From: Brachionus rotundiformis
Lineage: Eukaryota; Rotifera; Eurotatoria; Ploima; Brachionidae
Direction of reading: 5' to 3'
Length of the DNA stretch: 64,000 nt
Assembly (NCBI GenBank): GCA_016802295.1
Contig: JAESIW010000203.1
Span: forward strand, 410,264-474,263
The notes below the pieces were generated by a model that was given only the letters and a program-made list of their open reading frames with translations, was not told the DNA's origin and did no database searches. Every line of letters starts with the position of its first letter. Position 1 is the first letter of the stretch. The position numbers and the translations under genes were made by a program. This document shows positions 45,979 through 55,895 of this stretch, in pieces.

Positions 45979-47103
45979 TCAAATTTTTAATAAATGATTA
46001 ATAATTTTATATTTATTAAATTTTTTTTGACTATGATTTGATCTATAATCACTGATAAAAGTCAAATAGCTAGTTTCAAAAGGCTTAAAAGTTAATTTTT
46101 CAATTTTATTTAATTTGACAAAAATGTCCACTTTGGTAATCAGGTCTTCTATTTGACTTTTTTGATCCAACAAATCATATTCACATAATTCACTTAAATC
46201 ATTAGCAATCAATTGCTTTGACTCGATTGATCTCTTTAAGTTGTTATACTTTTTCTCAAAATTATCAAAATTCTCAATCAATTCTTTAGCATGAAGCCTC
46301 TCATTAACCAATTCTCTAAATTGATTTAAATTGACATCCTTGGGAAGCTTCCTAATCTCTAATTTAGCAATAACTTCCTTTATAAGGCCAGTATTGCGAA
46401 TAAAAATTACATGATTATTCTTATAATGATCATCTAGAAGAATTAGGTTGATTTCGAGCTCTTGTTTTAAGTAGCCAAATTTGTCAATAACAAATTCCCT
46501 ATAGACATTTTGGTAAAAAATCTTGGCATCACTATACTCTGGATGTTCCACCAGCTGTTCTTTGTCCAAAAAGCGCTTTATTCTTTTTAAAAGATCATCT
46601 ATCAAACCATGTTCATAAACTTGGTCACCTAATGAATTGATTGTTTCCAATTTATTCCTCAATTCCTCCTTGAATGCTGAATATTTTAAAGACATGAAAT
46701 AGAATTTTATTTCGTCCATTTTATAATTTTTTATCTTCGAATTGAACAATTCATTTAAAGCTGACTTAAATTCACTATTTTGCAATTGATTTAAATTTAG
46801 CTCAAAAATTTGCTTTATTTTTGCCAAATTTTTGAAATTCTGGTCAAAAATTTGGCAATTTTCATGGTAAATTTTGTCCAGCATTACTTCTATTTTGTTC
46901 AGTTGATGAATAGAACAACATTTCATCAGCGAAAAGTCTTTCTGTGTGGCAAAAAATTGAACACGACATAGAGGACAATCATTTGATTTTAGAATGGACA
47001 CGCACTGTTGGCAAAATGTGTGCTTACACGGCAATAGGTAAACTGGCTGATAATTTTGATCATATTCATTTAGGCAAATGGCACATTCTTCTAAAAGCTC
47101 CAT
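45979..47103 (-). CDS. RING-finger protein of unknown family
   Basis: Intronless, 374 aa from the ATG at 47103. An upstream in-frame stretch has no ATG, and the context AACATGG suits initiation. Residues 7-47 form a C3HC4 RING: CAICLNEYD, then LLPCKHTFCQQCV and CPLCRVQF, with spacing normal for an E3 ligase. A CCSIH segment follows near 63. The remaining 300 residues are charged, Leu/Ile/Lys/Asn-rich and probably helical, with no domain I recognise; a TRIM-type B-box is not evident. The gene converges on the REV1-like gene with 180 bp between stop codons. E3 ubiquitin-ligase activity is inferred from the RING alone. Confidence 0.75.
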   Translation of the reverse strand: MELLEECAICLNEYDQNYQPVYLLPCKHTFCQQCVSILKSNDCPLCRVQFFATQKDFSLMKCCSIHQLNKIEVMLDKIYHENCQIFDQNFKNLAKIKQIFELNLNQLQNSEFKSALNELFNSKIKNYKMDEIKFYFMSLKYSAFKEELRNKLETINSLGDQVYEHGLIDDLLKRIKRFLDKEQLVEHPEYSDAKIFYQNVYREFVIDKFGYLKQELEINLILLDDHYKNNHVIFIRNTGLIKEVIAKLEIRKLPKDVNLNQFRELVNERLHAKELIENFDNFEKKYNNLKRSIESKQLIANDLSELCEYDLLDQKSQIEDLITKVDIFVKLNKIEKLTFKPFETSYLTFISDYRSNHSQKKFNKYKIINHLLKI

Positions 47104-47624
47104 GTTAAATTTTCCAAAATGCTTAAACTTCAATATTTTATTCCCAAAGTTTTCGATTCGCTTGACAAATTTTGCATAATAATCATTTCCAAGCTACTAA
47201 ATTAAAAAAAATCGATTGCTGGTTTTAGTTTTAGTAAAAATATTCTTTTTTTTAATTCATTTTGTATCTTATTGAATAAAGTCTTACTTTGATAAATTAA
47301 TTTTCAGGTACCAAATTAAGGCTGTTATCAAAAACCAATTTAAATTGTCTAAATATAGCAATTAAAAACTGAGCCATTAGTCAAATAACAAAAAAGCTAG
47401 TTAAATTATAAATATTAATATTTATTCAGTTATTGATATTTTTAAATAATTAAAAAAATAATAATTTATAAAAGAGATTAAATGGTTTCACCGTTCAAGA
47501 TTTTAAGCAAATTTAGGTTCTTTTTATTGTTAGAATTGTTAAAAAAAGACCATTGTGTTTTATGAACTATTGTGGTAAAATTTGATGAAAACTTAAATTA
47601 AAAAATTTTAAAATGATTAATAAA
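47104..47624. other. AT-rich spacer RING gene/PIGQ
   Basis: The RING gene's upstream region and the PIGQ 3' end. No further exon of PIGQ is recognisable here. Confidence 0.45.
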
Positions 47625-48859
47625 CTAATTAATTTTCAAGCATACTTTTTTAATAAATATTACATTTATTTTACCAGCTGTGGTCAAGCTAGCCTCTTCA
47701 AAGAAAAAACTTTTTTCTTTTCCCATTACAAAATATGTGAATTCATAAATTGGCAGATTTTTCAATAATTTCCCAACATTGCCTATGGCAAAATTCAGCA
47801 AAACCACGATTAATCGAAGCTAAGATTTAAAAGCTTTGGCAAAAGTAATTTCAATTAGGATTTAAATTACCAAAAGGAAAACTGTATAGTAAATTAAAAT
47901 TGTGGGCAGAAGGAAAAAGACAATGCAAAATCCAAGTGTTCCAATAAAGAGTTGGTCAATGTTGTAAGAAAACGAGTCCACTCTAAGTCTGAATGGATTC
48001 ATTTTTTTTCCACCAAAGAGCCTAAAGAGCGACTTTAATGCCTCTATTTCAAAGGCATAAATTCGATTCGCATAGACATAAAAACAAGTTATATGAATTG
48101 ATAATAAGCTTAGCATGTCTGATACAAATGATACCATAAATGAGATGCCCCAAAATCCTGAATAAACAAGACAGTTGATTAAAATTGGCAGTAATTGTTG
48201 AAACAAAATCAGTGAGGCTTAATATGAAAATAGATAACTTTCTGGAAATTTTTATCTTTACTTTATTCTGACTTACTTTCCCATAGGTATACGTGGTAAA
48301 GGAAAAATCGTCCCAGAAATTCAGCCAATTGCTTATTCAATTTAAGACCGACTGGAACCCCCATTAGAGTTGATATGGTTGAACTTAGAAAAACCATCAA
48401 ATTCTGTAAAAAAATTTAAACAATTATTTTTTTTAAAAAATAAAATATTTTTATCTAGTTTTAAATTTAAATAAATATTTGGTAATGTGCAAATTATTGT
48501 GTTGGTTTGTACCTGCATCAGGCAGTTGATGGTGGAAATAAGCCATTCAACTGTGTCAAAGTAAGGATTTAGGATTAAAAAGGCTGACAAAATAAACCCG
48601 ATCCACCAGTCGGCACAAATGCTGAAAAACCGTGATCTTCTCCTTTTAAGAAAAAATTAATTCTTTTACAAAATTAACTTTTTTTTAAAAATATTTACCT
48701 AATGTCATTTTTATCAACAAATAAAATAATGTATAAGCTAAAAACAGCTTGTACCAAATTTTCAAATAAATTGGAAAATTGGCAAAATTTGGAAATCAAT
48801 TTATTTTGATTCAATCTAAAATAGAATATTTTTAATCCAATTTGGTAACCAAGGACCAT
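47625..48859 (-). CDS. PIGQ: PIGQ/Gpi1, GPI-GlcNAc transferase subunit
   Basis: A component of the ER complex that makes GlcNAc-phosphatidylinositol, the first step of GPI-anchor synthesis. Five exons: 48699-48859, 48513-48642, 48277-48403, 47871-48217 and 47625-47819. They give 319 aa. The conserved Gpi1 core is clear: [20 protein letters not shown] with [10 protein letters not shown], then [40 protein letters not shown] and [19 protein letters not shown]. Several hydrophobic helices are present. The protein is much shorter than human PIGQ (about 580-760 aa): it lacks the long N-terminal region, and its C-terminus stops soon after the core. The last exon end is less certain, since a GTAAAA at about 47674 could be another donor. 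Exon phases agree throughout. Confidence 0.88.
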
Positions 48860-48956
48860 TATTTAATTAATTTGGAGCATAATTTGTAATTTTTTTGTCC
48901 TTAGTAGGCAAAATGCGTCAACTACAGACCATTAAGTCAAGTAATGTTTCAAGAAT
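48860..48956. promoter_or_regulatory. 97-bp divergent intergenic region
   Basis: The start codons of PIGQ (minus) and the convertase (plus) are only 97 bp apart, so a shared bidirectional promoter is expected unless 5' UTRs overlap the neighbouring genes. Confidence 0.5.
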
Positions 48957-50828
48957 ATGCTAAGAATTTTGATTATCTTTTTTTTGGCAATATATAATTT
49001 GAGTTGTTTTGAAATTGTTCTTAAATTAGATAAAAATTTGACACAAGACTTGGCAAAAAAAAATTTTTACTCCAAGTATAATCTTAAATTTAGACGTTTG
49101 CTTTTTGAAGAATTCTACGTGTTCGACCATGAAGGACTTAGGTCAAAAAGATCATCTAATTATTTGAGAATTTTGAGCAAAAAATTGAATAATGACTCAA
49201 TGGTCAAATGGTTTCAGGTGCAAAAGAGATTAAAGAGAACCAAAAGGGATTTTTTTGACTTGTTTGAACCAAGTCAAATTGAAAAAGAAACCATAATAGC
49301 AGATCAATATCAATTTCCTTTGGTCAAATATGAAAATTTACTTAGTTTTCACCATCAAAATAAAGAGAAAAGTTTTAATAAACTGTTGGTATGTGGATCA
49401 GGAAGTGTTTCGTTCAATGATCCACAATGGTCTTTGCAATGGTACATAAATGATGGATGTGAACAAGGTTTCCATTTGAACATAACTAAAGCATGGTCAT
49501 TGGGCTTTACTGGCAAAGGGGTTGTTTTGAGTATAATCGATGACGGACTGGAGAGAAGAAATTTGGAACTATCGGAGAATTATGATGCTTTGGCCAGCTA
49601 TGACATGAATGATGATGATACGGACCCTGAGCCAAGATACGAATCAAGCAATGAAAACAAGCATGGTACTCGCTGTGCAGGCGAGATAGCAGCCAAGTCG
49701 AATAATTCTTTTTGTGGAGTTGGAGTTGCCTTTGACTCGCGCATAGGCGGAATTCGTCTTTTGGATGGAAAAATAACTGATAGGCTTGAAGCCGAGGCAT
49801 TGGCCTTTAACATAAATTATATTGACATTTTCAGCGCCTCTTGGGGGCCTATAGATGATGGCAGAACAGTAGACGGGCCAGGTAGGCTCAGCCGTAGGGC
49901 ATTCAAGAACGGAATTAGATACGGCCGAGGGGGAAAAGGCACGGTGTATGTCTGGGCAGCTGGAAATGGCGGCAGGCTCAATGATAACTGCAATTGTGAT
50001 GGATATACGTCAAGCATTTATACAGTTACCATTGGAAGCATTAACCAAGATGGAAAGATGTCCATTTTCAGCGAAAAATGTTCTTCTATTTTAGCCTCAA
50101 CTTTCAGTAGTGGAAAAGTGCACCAAAATGGAATAATAACTAGTGATTTGCACAATCGATGTACCAGACGACACACTGGTACTTCCGCATCGGCCCCAAT
50201 TGGTGCTGGCATTATTGCCCTGGCTCTACAGGCAAACAAGAACCTTACATGGAGAGACATTCAATACTTGATTATTCTGACATCTAAGCCTTACAAATTG
50301 GATATGGATGACTGGTCTAAAAATGGCATCGGCAAATTAGTCAGTCACAAATTTGGTTATGGTCTCATGAATGCTGGAAAAATGGTCGAAATGGCTTTAA
50401 AATGGCCTAATGTTGGTCAACAGCTCAAATGTGTTTCAGTTTTTGATAAATTAGTTTTTAATTTAAGTAAAATAGAGAAAAAAAGTGTTCAATTATTTAG
50501 TTTAGAGTATTCTAAGTGCAAAAAGATAAATTATATTGAACATGTCCTAGCTCGATTGAGCCTCAGTTCAGGTGTAAGGGGAAAATTGAAAATAAATCTT
50601 ATATCGCCGGCAGGTACCCGGTCGAATTTGTTGGACTTTAGGAGGTATGATCTTAGTCATTTTGGTTTCAAGTCGTGGCCTTTTATGAGTGTTCATTACT
50701 GGGGTGAAAAACCCGATGGCTTATGGTATTTGGAAATTTTGAATAAAAGCAATTATGATGCTTATTTGAGTGAATGGAAACTGGTCATTTATGGAGTAGA
50801 GTATGTTCCAAGGGCATTTTTTCAATAA
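48957..50828 (+). CDS. kexin/furin-type proprotein convertase
   Basis: A secretory-pathway subtilisin that cleaves precursors after paired basic residues. Intronless, 623 aa. A signal peptide (ILIIFFLAIYNLSCF) is followed by a prodomain ending in the likely autocleavage site VQKRLKRTKR. The catalytic domain has the triad in SIIDDGLE (Asp), NKHGTRCAGE (His) and HTGTSASAPIGAG (Ser), with the oxyanion Asn in WAAGNGGR. PC2 carries Asp there, so this is not PC2. The P domain follows (VLARLSLSSGVRGKLKINLI ... WYLEILN) and ends at VIYGVEYVPRAFFQ. There is no Cys-rich region or transmembrane helix, so it looks like a soluble, short convertase. Assignment to PC1/3, PC4 or a shortened furin is not possible from sequence alone. 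Confidence 0.93.
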   Translation: MLRILIIFFLAIYNLSCFEIVLKLDKNLTQDLAKKNFYSKYNLKFRRLLFEEFYVFDHEGLRSKRSSNYLRILSKKLNNDSMVKWFQVQKRLKRTKRDFFDLFEPSQIEKETIIADQYQFPLVKYENLLSFHHQNKEKSFNKLLVCGSGSVSFNDPQWSLQWYINDGCEQGFHLNITKAWSLGFTGKGVVLSIIDDGLERRNLELSENYDALASYDMNDDDTDPEPRYESSNENKHGTRCAGEIAAKSNNSFCGVGVAFDSRIGGIRLLDGKITDRLEAEALAFNINYIDIFSASWGPIDDGRTVDGPGRLSRRAFKNGIRYGRGGKGTVYVWAAGNGGRLNDNCNCDGYTSSIYTVTIGSINQDGKMSIFSEKCSSILASTFSSGKVHQNGIITSDLHNRCTRRHTGTSASAPIGAGIIALALQANKNLTWRDIQYLIILTSKPYKLDMDDWSKNGIGKLVSHKFGYGLMNAGKMVEMALKWPNVGQQLKCVSVFDKLVFNLSKIEKKSVQLFSLEYSKCKKINYIEHVLARLSLSSGVRGKLKINLISPAGTRSNLLDFRRYDLSHFGFKSWPFMSVHYWGEKPDGLWYLEILNKSNYDAYLSEWKLVIYGVEYVPRAFFQ

Positions 50829-50833
50829 AGGAC

Positions 50834-51256
50834 TTACTTTTCTAGTTTGTTTGCGTACAAATTCTCAGTTGATTTTGACACAAAATGTTGTTTTAGAGGA
50901 AAATTGGATCCTGGATCATAAAAAAATATGATATAATCATTATTAGTGATAATTTCTTTTTTGTTTTTAAATGTTTTTAATGCAATTGATTTAATTTTTG
51001 AGTCGAAAATGATCAAAATTTGTTCATCAGAGTCACATTTTGTAAACTTAAGCTCGAAGTTGTTGGATTTTTTGGTCAAATTGGCTAGATTATTAATCTC
51101 ATTAGTTTTACTATCTCTTATTATGTATTCGTAAATAATTTGATTGTTTTTTTTAGTACTGACCACTGTTGCATTAAGATTTTTTTCAGTTTCTTTTAAA
51201 TTTTTGGTCAGTGTTAATGGAATGAAAAATTTAAATAATTTTTTCGAACTGGTCAT
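50834..51256 (-). CDS. hypothetical protein, 140 aa
   Basis: Starts at ATG 51256 (MTSSKKLFKFFIPLTLTK) and ends FVSKSTENLYANKLEK. It is lysine/asparagine/isoleucine-rich with no domain I recognise and no signal peptide or membrane helix. The stop codon lies only 5 bp from the convertase stop on the other strand, so the two transcripts must overlap at their 3' ends. An upstream exon cannot be excluded. It could be a fast-evolving gene or a chance ORF in AT-rich DNA. Confidence 0.45.
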   Translation of the reverse strand: MTSSKKLFKFFIPLTLTKNLKETEKNLNATVVSTKKNNQIIYEYIIRDSKTNEINNLANLTKKSNNFELKFTKCDSDEQILIIFDSKIKSIALKTFKNKKEIITNNDYIIFFYDPGSNFPLKQHFVSKSTENLYANKLEK

Positions 51257-51627
51257 CACTAAACTAATATCTAAAAATAAAATTTTATTACTTATCTTAT
51301 CTAATTTAATAACTGTTCCATCGTTTGATCGAAATTAATTTGGAACATTTCGATTATTAGTAAGAATAATGACTTGTCTACCACCACAAAAAATTCAAAT
51401 TCTTAATTCTTTGTTTATATTTAGATAATAAGGTGTTTATACCTTGAAATCAAATTTGTTTTATTTTAAAATTATTATAATTTACAATTTCTTTTATTAA
51501 CCATTATATAAATAATTAATTTAAAAAAATTATCCAAAACTCATTAGATTAAAAAAAAACACTTAAAAAATGAATATTTTCCAAGATATTGGTCATGGTT
51601 AATTTATCACAGATACACAAAACGAGT
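51257..51627. other. AT-rich spacer
   Basis: Between the small hypothetical gene and the PIGZ stop. Nothing is recognised. Confidence 0.45.
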
Positions 51628-53709
51628 CTAAAAAATAATCTGAAACAAGCTTAGTGAAAACGAAGCCATGGCTCTGTCAAAAAATCCCATCTTGTTGCAT
51701 TTGTTTGTATACATTACCATCTTTGCCTTATCTTCTTTACTATGGACAATCGAATCTGTAAATTTACATCTAAGATAGTTCAAATGGTCCATCAAATGCT
51801 CGAAACTGATATGTAACTTAAATTCTTGGATTAAATTGTAATTTAGTTGACCACTAGATCTATTTTTAATATTTTCATCAAAAAGTAAATCTTTCTTCAA
51901 AATGGACGGAGCGACCAAAAAAATCTCTGTATTTTGCCCAGTACCACTTTTTAATTTGAGAACAAAATTTTCCAATTGCTGTTTGGTCGAAGATGACATG
52001 AGATCATGTATTTCTCTTATCGGCTCCACAACTTTTTTCCTATTCCTGACCAATTCCAGTTTGTACCTGTTATTGTTTATCAGCTGCACCCTAAATGGTG
52101 CCTGAACAAGATAACGCGGAGGCATATATGTGTGGTAATAGATAACGTGGTAGTTTTGGTCTATGCTGGACGGATGAGTGAACATTTTTTGCAAATGACT
52201 CAGCGAGGCCAGCACTCCTCCTTGATGCAAATATCCATAGACAATCAGCAGAGCAAAATTGAATATGTACCATAAATACCTAAGACATTGATTGCTTGTA
52301 TTGCCAAAGATTACGTGGCTGGTTAACAAGCATACAGGGATCAAGAGTGGTATCAGAAATCTAGGTTCCTTGTGAGATACTAAGGAAAAAACTACCAATG
52401 GAACCAAAAATGATAAAGCAAAAAAACAAAATAAATTATCTATAATTTTGTTGTAGAAGAAAATAATTTTATCAAATAGAAGAAGAATTTTTTGGTTCTT
52501 AAGTGTTTGTCTAGGGTTTGTAGAGGAATCTTCTTGTGTAAAAAATTGATAAAAAAAGTGAATGCTTATTATCACTAGGACTAAAAAATTGAATCCAAAG
52601 AGCAGAAAACAATTGACCAAATGCTGAAAAATAGAATGCTCACCATGTTCCTTTAACTTTTCACTATTTGAATTGTATAAAAAAAAATTATATGGAGTTA
52701 TTATAAATTTAAAAGTTTTTAAAAAATTTAATGCTTCATCTAGACTATTGATTTTATAAAAATATAATGTATCTATAAATGAGAATAGAAATGATAATGG
52801 AATGAAATATTTGCCAAGTGAGAGGGCTCTTTTAAATGAGTATAGAAAAAATTGACGCAGATTACAAGAACCGAGACCATTTAGAATCCAAAAAAGAACT
52901 GGTACAAAAGCAAATATTAAGAAAGTGGGCCTATTGAAAATGCCAAAGCAAAGAATAATGCCAATCCATTGGGACAAATAGTTCCACTTAAATATTCCAA
53001 AATATTTGAAGCGTTTAAATGAGGAATTTTTAGCCTTGGGACTTGTTTTATTTACCTGAAATTCATTCAAATTGGACGATATGACATTTTTGGTTGCACC
53101 ATCTACCGATTCAATTAAGAATCGCTCATTAAGAACTTTTTGAGTTTTAATTGACTTAATAACGAGGTAGATCAAAACAGAGAATAAAATAGTCTCTATT
53201 GTATTAGAAAATGTTCTGGTCAAGTAAACAATGGTAACATAGGAGCTGGCAAACATTAGGAGCACACTGCTCTGGTCAAATTCGCACAGAACTGATATTT
53301 TCAGCAAACATATGTCAATAATGAACGAGTAAATTGTCATAAATAGGCGAGGATAGTAGATTAAGGTGTTGGCTTGGACAGTAAGTAGACTCGAGTCGGA
53401 TAGCCCTTTTGGGTTCAGTGAGTAATCTTTTATGGAGCCTAGATTGGAGAGAATTTTAAGAATATAAAGTGGAAAGCCGTAGAATAGATACGGGATGGCT
53501 ATATTTCTGATGGGTTGCTGGTCATCTTTGAGCTGAAACTCCCAAGCACGGTAAATTTTGTCCGAACAATTGAACAAATCGCCTGATATGATTTCAACTC
53601 CTTGGAAAAATTCATCCGGATGAATGTAGCTTTTTTGACTAAATAGTGTCAAGACTATTCTCGCTGTTACCAACAAAAGCCATTGTTTAAGCAATTTTTG
53701 CGAAAACAT
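51628..53709 (-). CDS. PIGZ: PIGZ/Smp3, GPI fourth mannosyltransferase
   Basis: An ER GT22-family, dolichol-phosphate-mannose-dependent enzyme that adds the side-chain fourth mannose to GPI precursors. Intronless, 693 aa from ATG 53709; the in-frame sequence before it has no ATG. The N-terminal lumenal motif SYIHPDEFFQGVEI is the GT22 catalytic-loop signature. SSYVTIVYLTRTFSNTIE, FGIFNRPTFLIFAFVPVLFW, SHKEPRFLIPLLIPVCLL and YYHTYMPPRYL all match Smp3/PIGZ rather than PIGB. There are about eight to ten hydrophobic segments. It is longer than human PIGZ (579) because of insertions near residues 205-240 and a longer C-terminal region. Confidence 0.92.
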   Translation of the reverse strand: MFSQKLLKQWLLLVTARIVLTLFSQKSYIHPDEFFQGVEIISGDLFNCSDKIYRAWEFQLKDDQQPIRNIAIPYLFYGFPLYILKILSNLGSIKDYSLNPKGLSDSSLLTVQANTLIYYPRLFMTIYSFIIDICLLKISVLCEFDQSSVLLMFASSYVTIVYLTRTFSNTIETILFSVLIYLVIKSIKTQKVLNERFLIESVDGATKNVISSNLNEFQVNKTSPKAKNSSFKRFKYFGIFKWNYLSQWIGIILCFGIFNRPTFLIFAFVPVLFWILNGLGSCNLRQFFLYSFKRALSLGKYFIPLSFLFSFIDTLYFYKINSLDEALNFLKTFKFIITPYNFFLYNSNSEKLKEHGEHSIFQHLVNCFLLFGFNFLVLVIISIHFFYQFFTQEDSSTNPRQTLKNQKILLLFDKIIFFYNKIIDNLFCFFALSFLVPLVVFSLVSHKEPRFLIPLLIPVCLLTSHVIFGNTSNQCLRYLWYIFNFALLIVYGYLHQGGVLASLSHLQKMFTHPSSIDQNYHVIYYHTYMPPRYLVQAPFRVQLINNNRYKLELVRNRKKVVEPIREIHDLMSSSTKQQLENFVLKLKSGTGQNTEIFLVAPSILKKDLLFDENIKNRSSGQLNYNLIQEFKLHISFEHLMDHLNYLRCKFTDSIVHSKEDKAKMVMYTNKCNKMGFFDRAMASFSLSLFQIIF

Positions 53710-53886
53710 TTTTATTAATAAACTTTCCAAAAATTGGAAAAAATTGTTAATTTTCTTATTTATGGACTATTTTGTTATATTAATTATGAAAATTTTAAAA
53801 ATTTAATAATTATTAATGCAGCAAATAAAGATTTTTTAATTTTTTAATTATTTATTTATTGGCAAAAAATTTTAAAGTAGAGAAAT
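53710..53886. promoter_or_regulatory. 177-bp divergent region PIGZ/COX19
   Basis: Start codons of two divergent genes lie 177 bp apart, so a bidirectional promoter is likely. Confidence 0.45.
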
Positions 53887-54156
53887 ATGTCGTCAATGAC
53901 ATTTGGTCAAAAGATTTTTCAGCCAAAGCCGCCAATTCAAGGCTCATTTCCGCTTGATCACGAAGGCGAATGCAAGAGACAAATGCTTGAGTATATGCTG
54001 TGTATGAAAAGAGAAAAGAATGATAACTCAAAATGTAGAAATTTGGCCAAAGAATACTTAAATTGTCGCATGAACAACAATCTAATGGACAAAAGAGACT
54101 TATCTACATTTGGCTATAATGATGAAGAAAATAAAGTTAAAACACCAGAAAAATGA
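53887..54156 (+). CDS. COX19: COX19, twin CX9C copper-related assembly factor
   Basis: A small protein of the cytosol and mitochondrial intermembrane space needed for cytochrome c oxidase assembly and copper handling. Intronless, 89 aa (human 90). The start MSSMTFGQKIFQPKPPIQGS with FPLDHEGECK is typical. The two helices carry CKRQMLEYMLC and CRNLAKEYLNC, each C-x9-C, which the MIA40 pathway oxidises. NLMDKRDLSTFGY matches the family tail. Confidence 0.95.
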   Translation: MSSMTFGQKIFQPKPPIQGSFPLDHEGECKRQMLEYMLCMKREKNDNSKCRNLAKEYLNCRMNNNLMDKRDLSTFGYNDEENKVKTPEK

Positions 54157-54520
54157 TGATAAATAAAATAAATTATAAAAAAAATTGTTTCTTATTCAAT
54201 TATTTTCAATTGAATTTAAATTAGTTTAAAATTTTGACATAAAATATATATATTAAATAAAAATTATGTTTTGATTGATTGATTATTTGGTTTTGTAGAA
54301 GCTGGTTTTATCATTAATTTTACCTAATAATTTTATTTTTACCAGTAGCATGATGAAAATTAGGGTAAAGCTTGTATACATTCCAAGCTTTGGCCTTTTT
54401 CCTCTCTGGCTTACTATACTCAATACAAGCAAACATATAAAGTTTCCAGTTATTTTTTCCAAGGCAGATCAAATAAATTGAGTTCTATAATGGAAAAAAG
54501 CTGTTAAGTCTAAACTTTAG
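54157..54520. other. AT-rich spacer
   Basis: Follows COX19. A 44-codon ORF from 54352 (MMKIRVKLVYIPSFG...) has no recognisable family and no donor in the phase needed to reach the next exon. Confidence 0.35.
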
Positions 54521-54891
54521 ATTTGTCTCTTGCCAATGACCATTCAATATTGGCTCATTTAGAGCATATAATTGAGAATTTATTACCGCAAACTCACCAA
54601 GATTTAATCGATTTGTTTATGCCAAAACATCGGCATTATTCCTCAAAAATAGATATAGATCCAAGAATATATGTTTCACCAGTGTCAACTCAAACCGTAA
54701 ATACAAATAGACTACAACCAACTAATCGAAACCATTTTAGGGAATTGAACCATCAGACCAACCAAGCCAAATCCCAAATTTCATTAACTTCATTAATATC
54801 GAAACTTGATCAAATCAAAGGGTTAAAAGACCAAAGAAACGTGGTAGAAAGAGGCAAGCTCGCGACGAAAATGGCAGGATTATTAGGCTAA
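54521..54891 (+). CDS. hypothetical exon/short ORF
   Basis: An open frame ending in KLATKMAGLLG and a TAA. The frame is open from 54514, but the first ATG is at 54619, giving a 90-aa protein. Upstream residues (LANDHSILAHLEHIIENLLP) look coding and follow a plausible acceptor, CTTTAG at 54520, so a missing 5' exon or a trans-splice acceptor is possible. No domain is recognised. The base composition is that of an exon. Confidence 0.5.
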
Positions 54892-55190
54892 ATAAAAAAG
54901 TAATGTTTATCGAATAATGTAAATCAAATTTTTCAGTTTTAAATTTAATTTTAATTTCAAATTTAACTCTACAATTTTTTAAGTTTATTCAATAATAAAT
55001 TAGAAATCATTTTAAAAATAAAATAAAAACATTTTTTAATATGGATTGGATGGCATTAGTTCCCTTTAGAACAAACCCAACTTTTGACATAGTTCCAAGA
55101 GTAGTGGTCAAGAGTTAACGCTAAATATTAGAAAATTTAACATGAATAGAAAATTTAATTAACTATGAAATTATGTATTTTTTATTTAAT
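54892..55190. other. AT-rich spacer
   Basis: Holds nothing recognisable. The repeat copy starts abruptly at 55191. Confidence 0.4.
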
Positions 55191-55895
55191 TGTCACCCTC
55201 CTCTTTTCGCAACCGGGCTTGGGACCGGCTTTGGCAGAGTTATGACGGCGTCTTTCCCTAAGAAGCCAGTGGGACGTTCATCATAAACAGCGCCACTCAT
55301 CCGAGCACAAGGCTGCGAACTCGGCAACTATTTAGACTAGCTTGGAACCACAAACCAAGCGACTTCTCTCTCAATTGAGAAAAAGTCTTAACTTAAGGCT
55401 TCCAAAGTTACGTACTGTCTGCAGAGGGTCAGCTGTACAGCAGATTCTCGCTCCTTTCGGATTCTATACTGGGAGATGGTCGAAGCCAGCGGCGCCCTCA
55501 TACGACAAGACTTGGACAAAGACCCGTAGGCCTATGTACCCGCCATACAGCTCTTCTGCAGACTACGTGAAAGACCACATGCACATACGATGCATGTGGC
55601 TGCCACCACCCTCCTCTTTTTTCATCAAGGCTTGGGACCTGCGGATCGGCAGAGTTATGGTGACTAGTGCTCTTTGACTCCATTTTCTAAAAATAAAAAA
55701 CTTTTTGAAAATTTTTCAGATTTAAATAATGAATTGAACTTTGAAATGATTAAAATCATCTTCTATTTATACCCTTCCTCTAAGAGTAATTTAACCAATT
55801 TAGCTAATTTAGTAAATTGAGGTGACTTTTTGCCAAAAATCTTTAGCTATGGATTTTTTCACTTGCTTTACATTTCCTTATACTCAACTTTGGAT
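55191..55895 (+). repeat. GC-rich interspersed repeat, copy 2
   Basis: Second copy of the block at 27596-28290, same orientation and same left edge TGTCACCCTCCTC. The core to about 55681 is nearly identical. The main difference is at 55361-55387, where a 27-nt hairpin (GACTT ... AAGTC enclosing CTC-AATT-GAG) replaces an 18-nt one. The AT-rich right part, to about 55895, is only partly conserved. The flanking DNA shows no similarity to that of copy 1. Confidence 0.85.

Noticed and set aside
47104..47133. Ten-residue N-terminal extension of the RING protein
   Set aside because: The longer frame begins at a TTG codon; the first ATG is at 47103 and lies just before the RING, so that start was used. 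The same reasoning moved PIGZ to 53709 and the small unknown gene to 51256.
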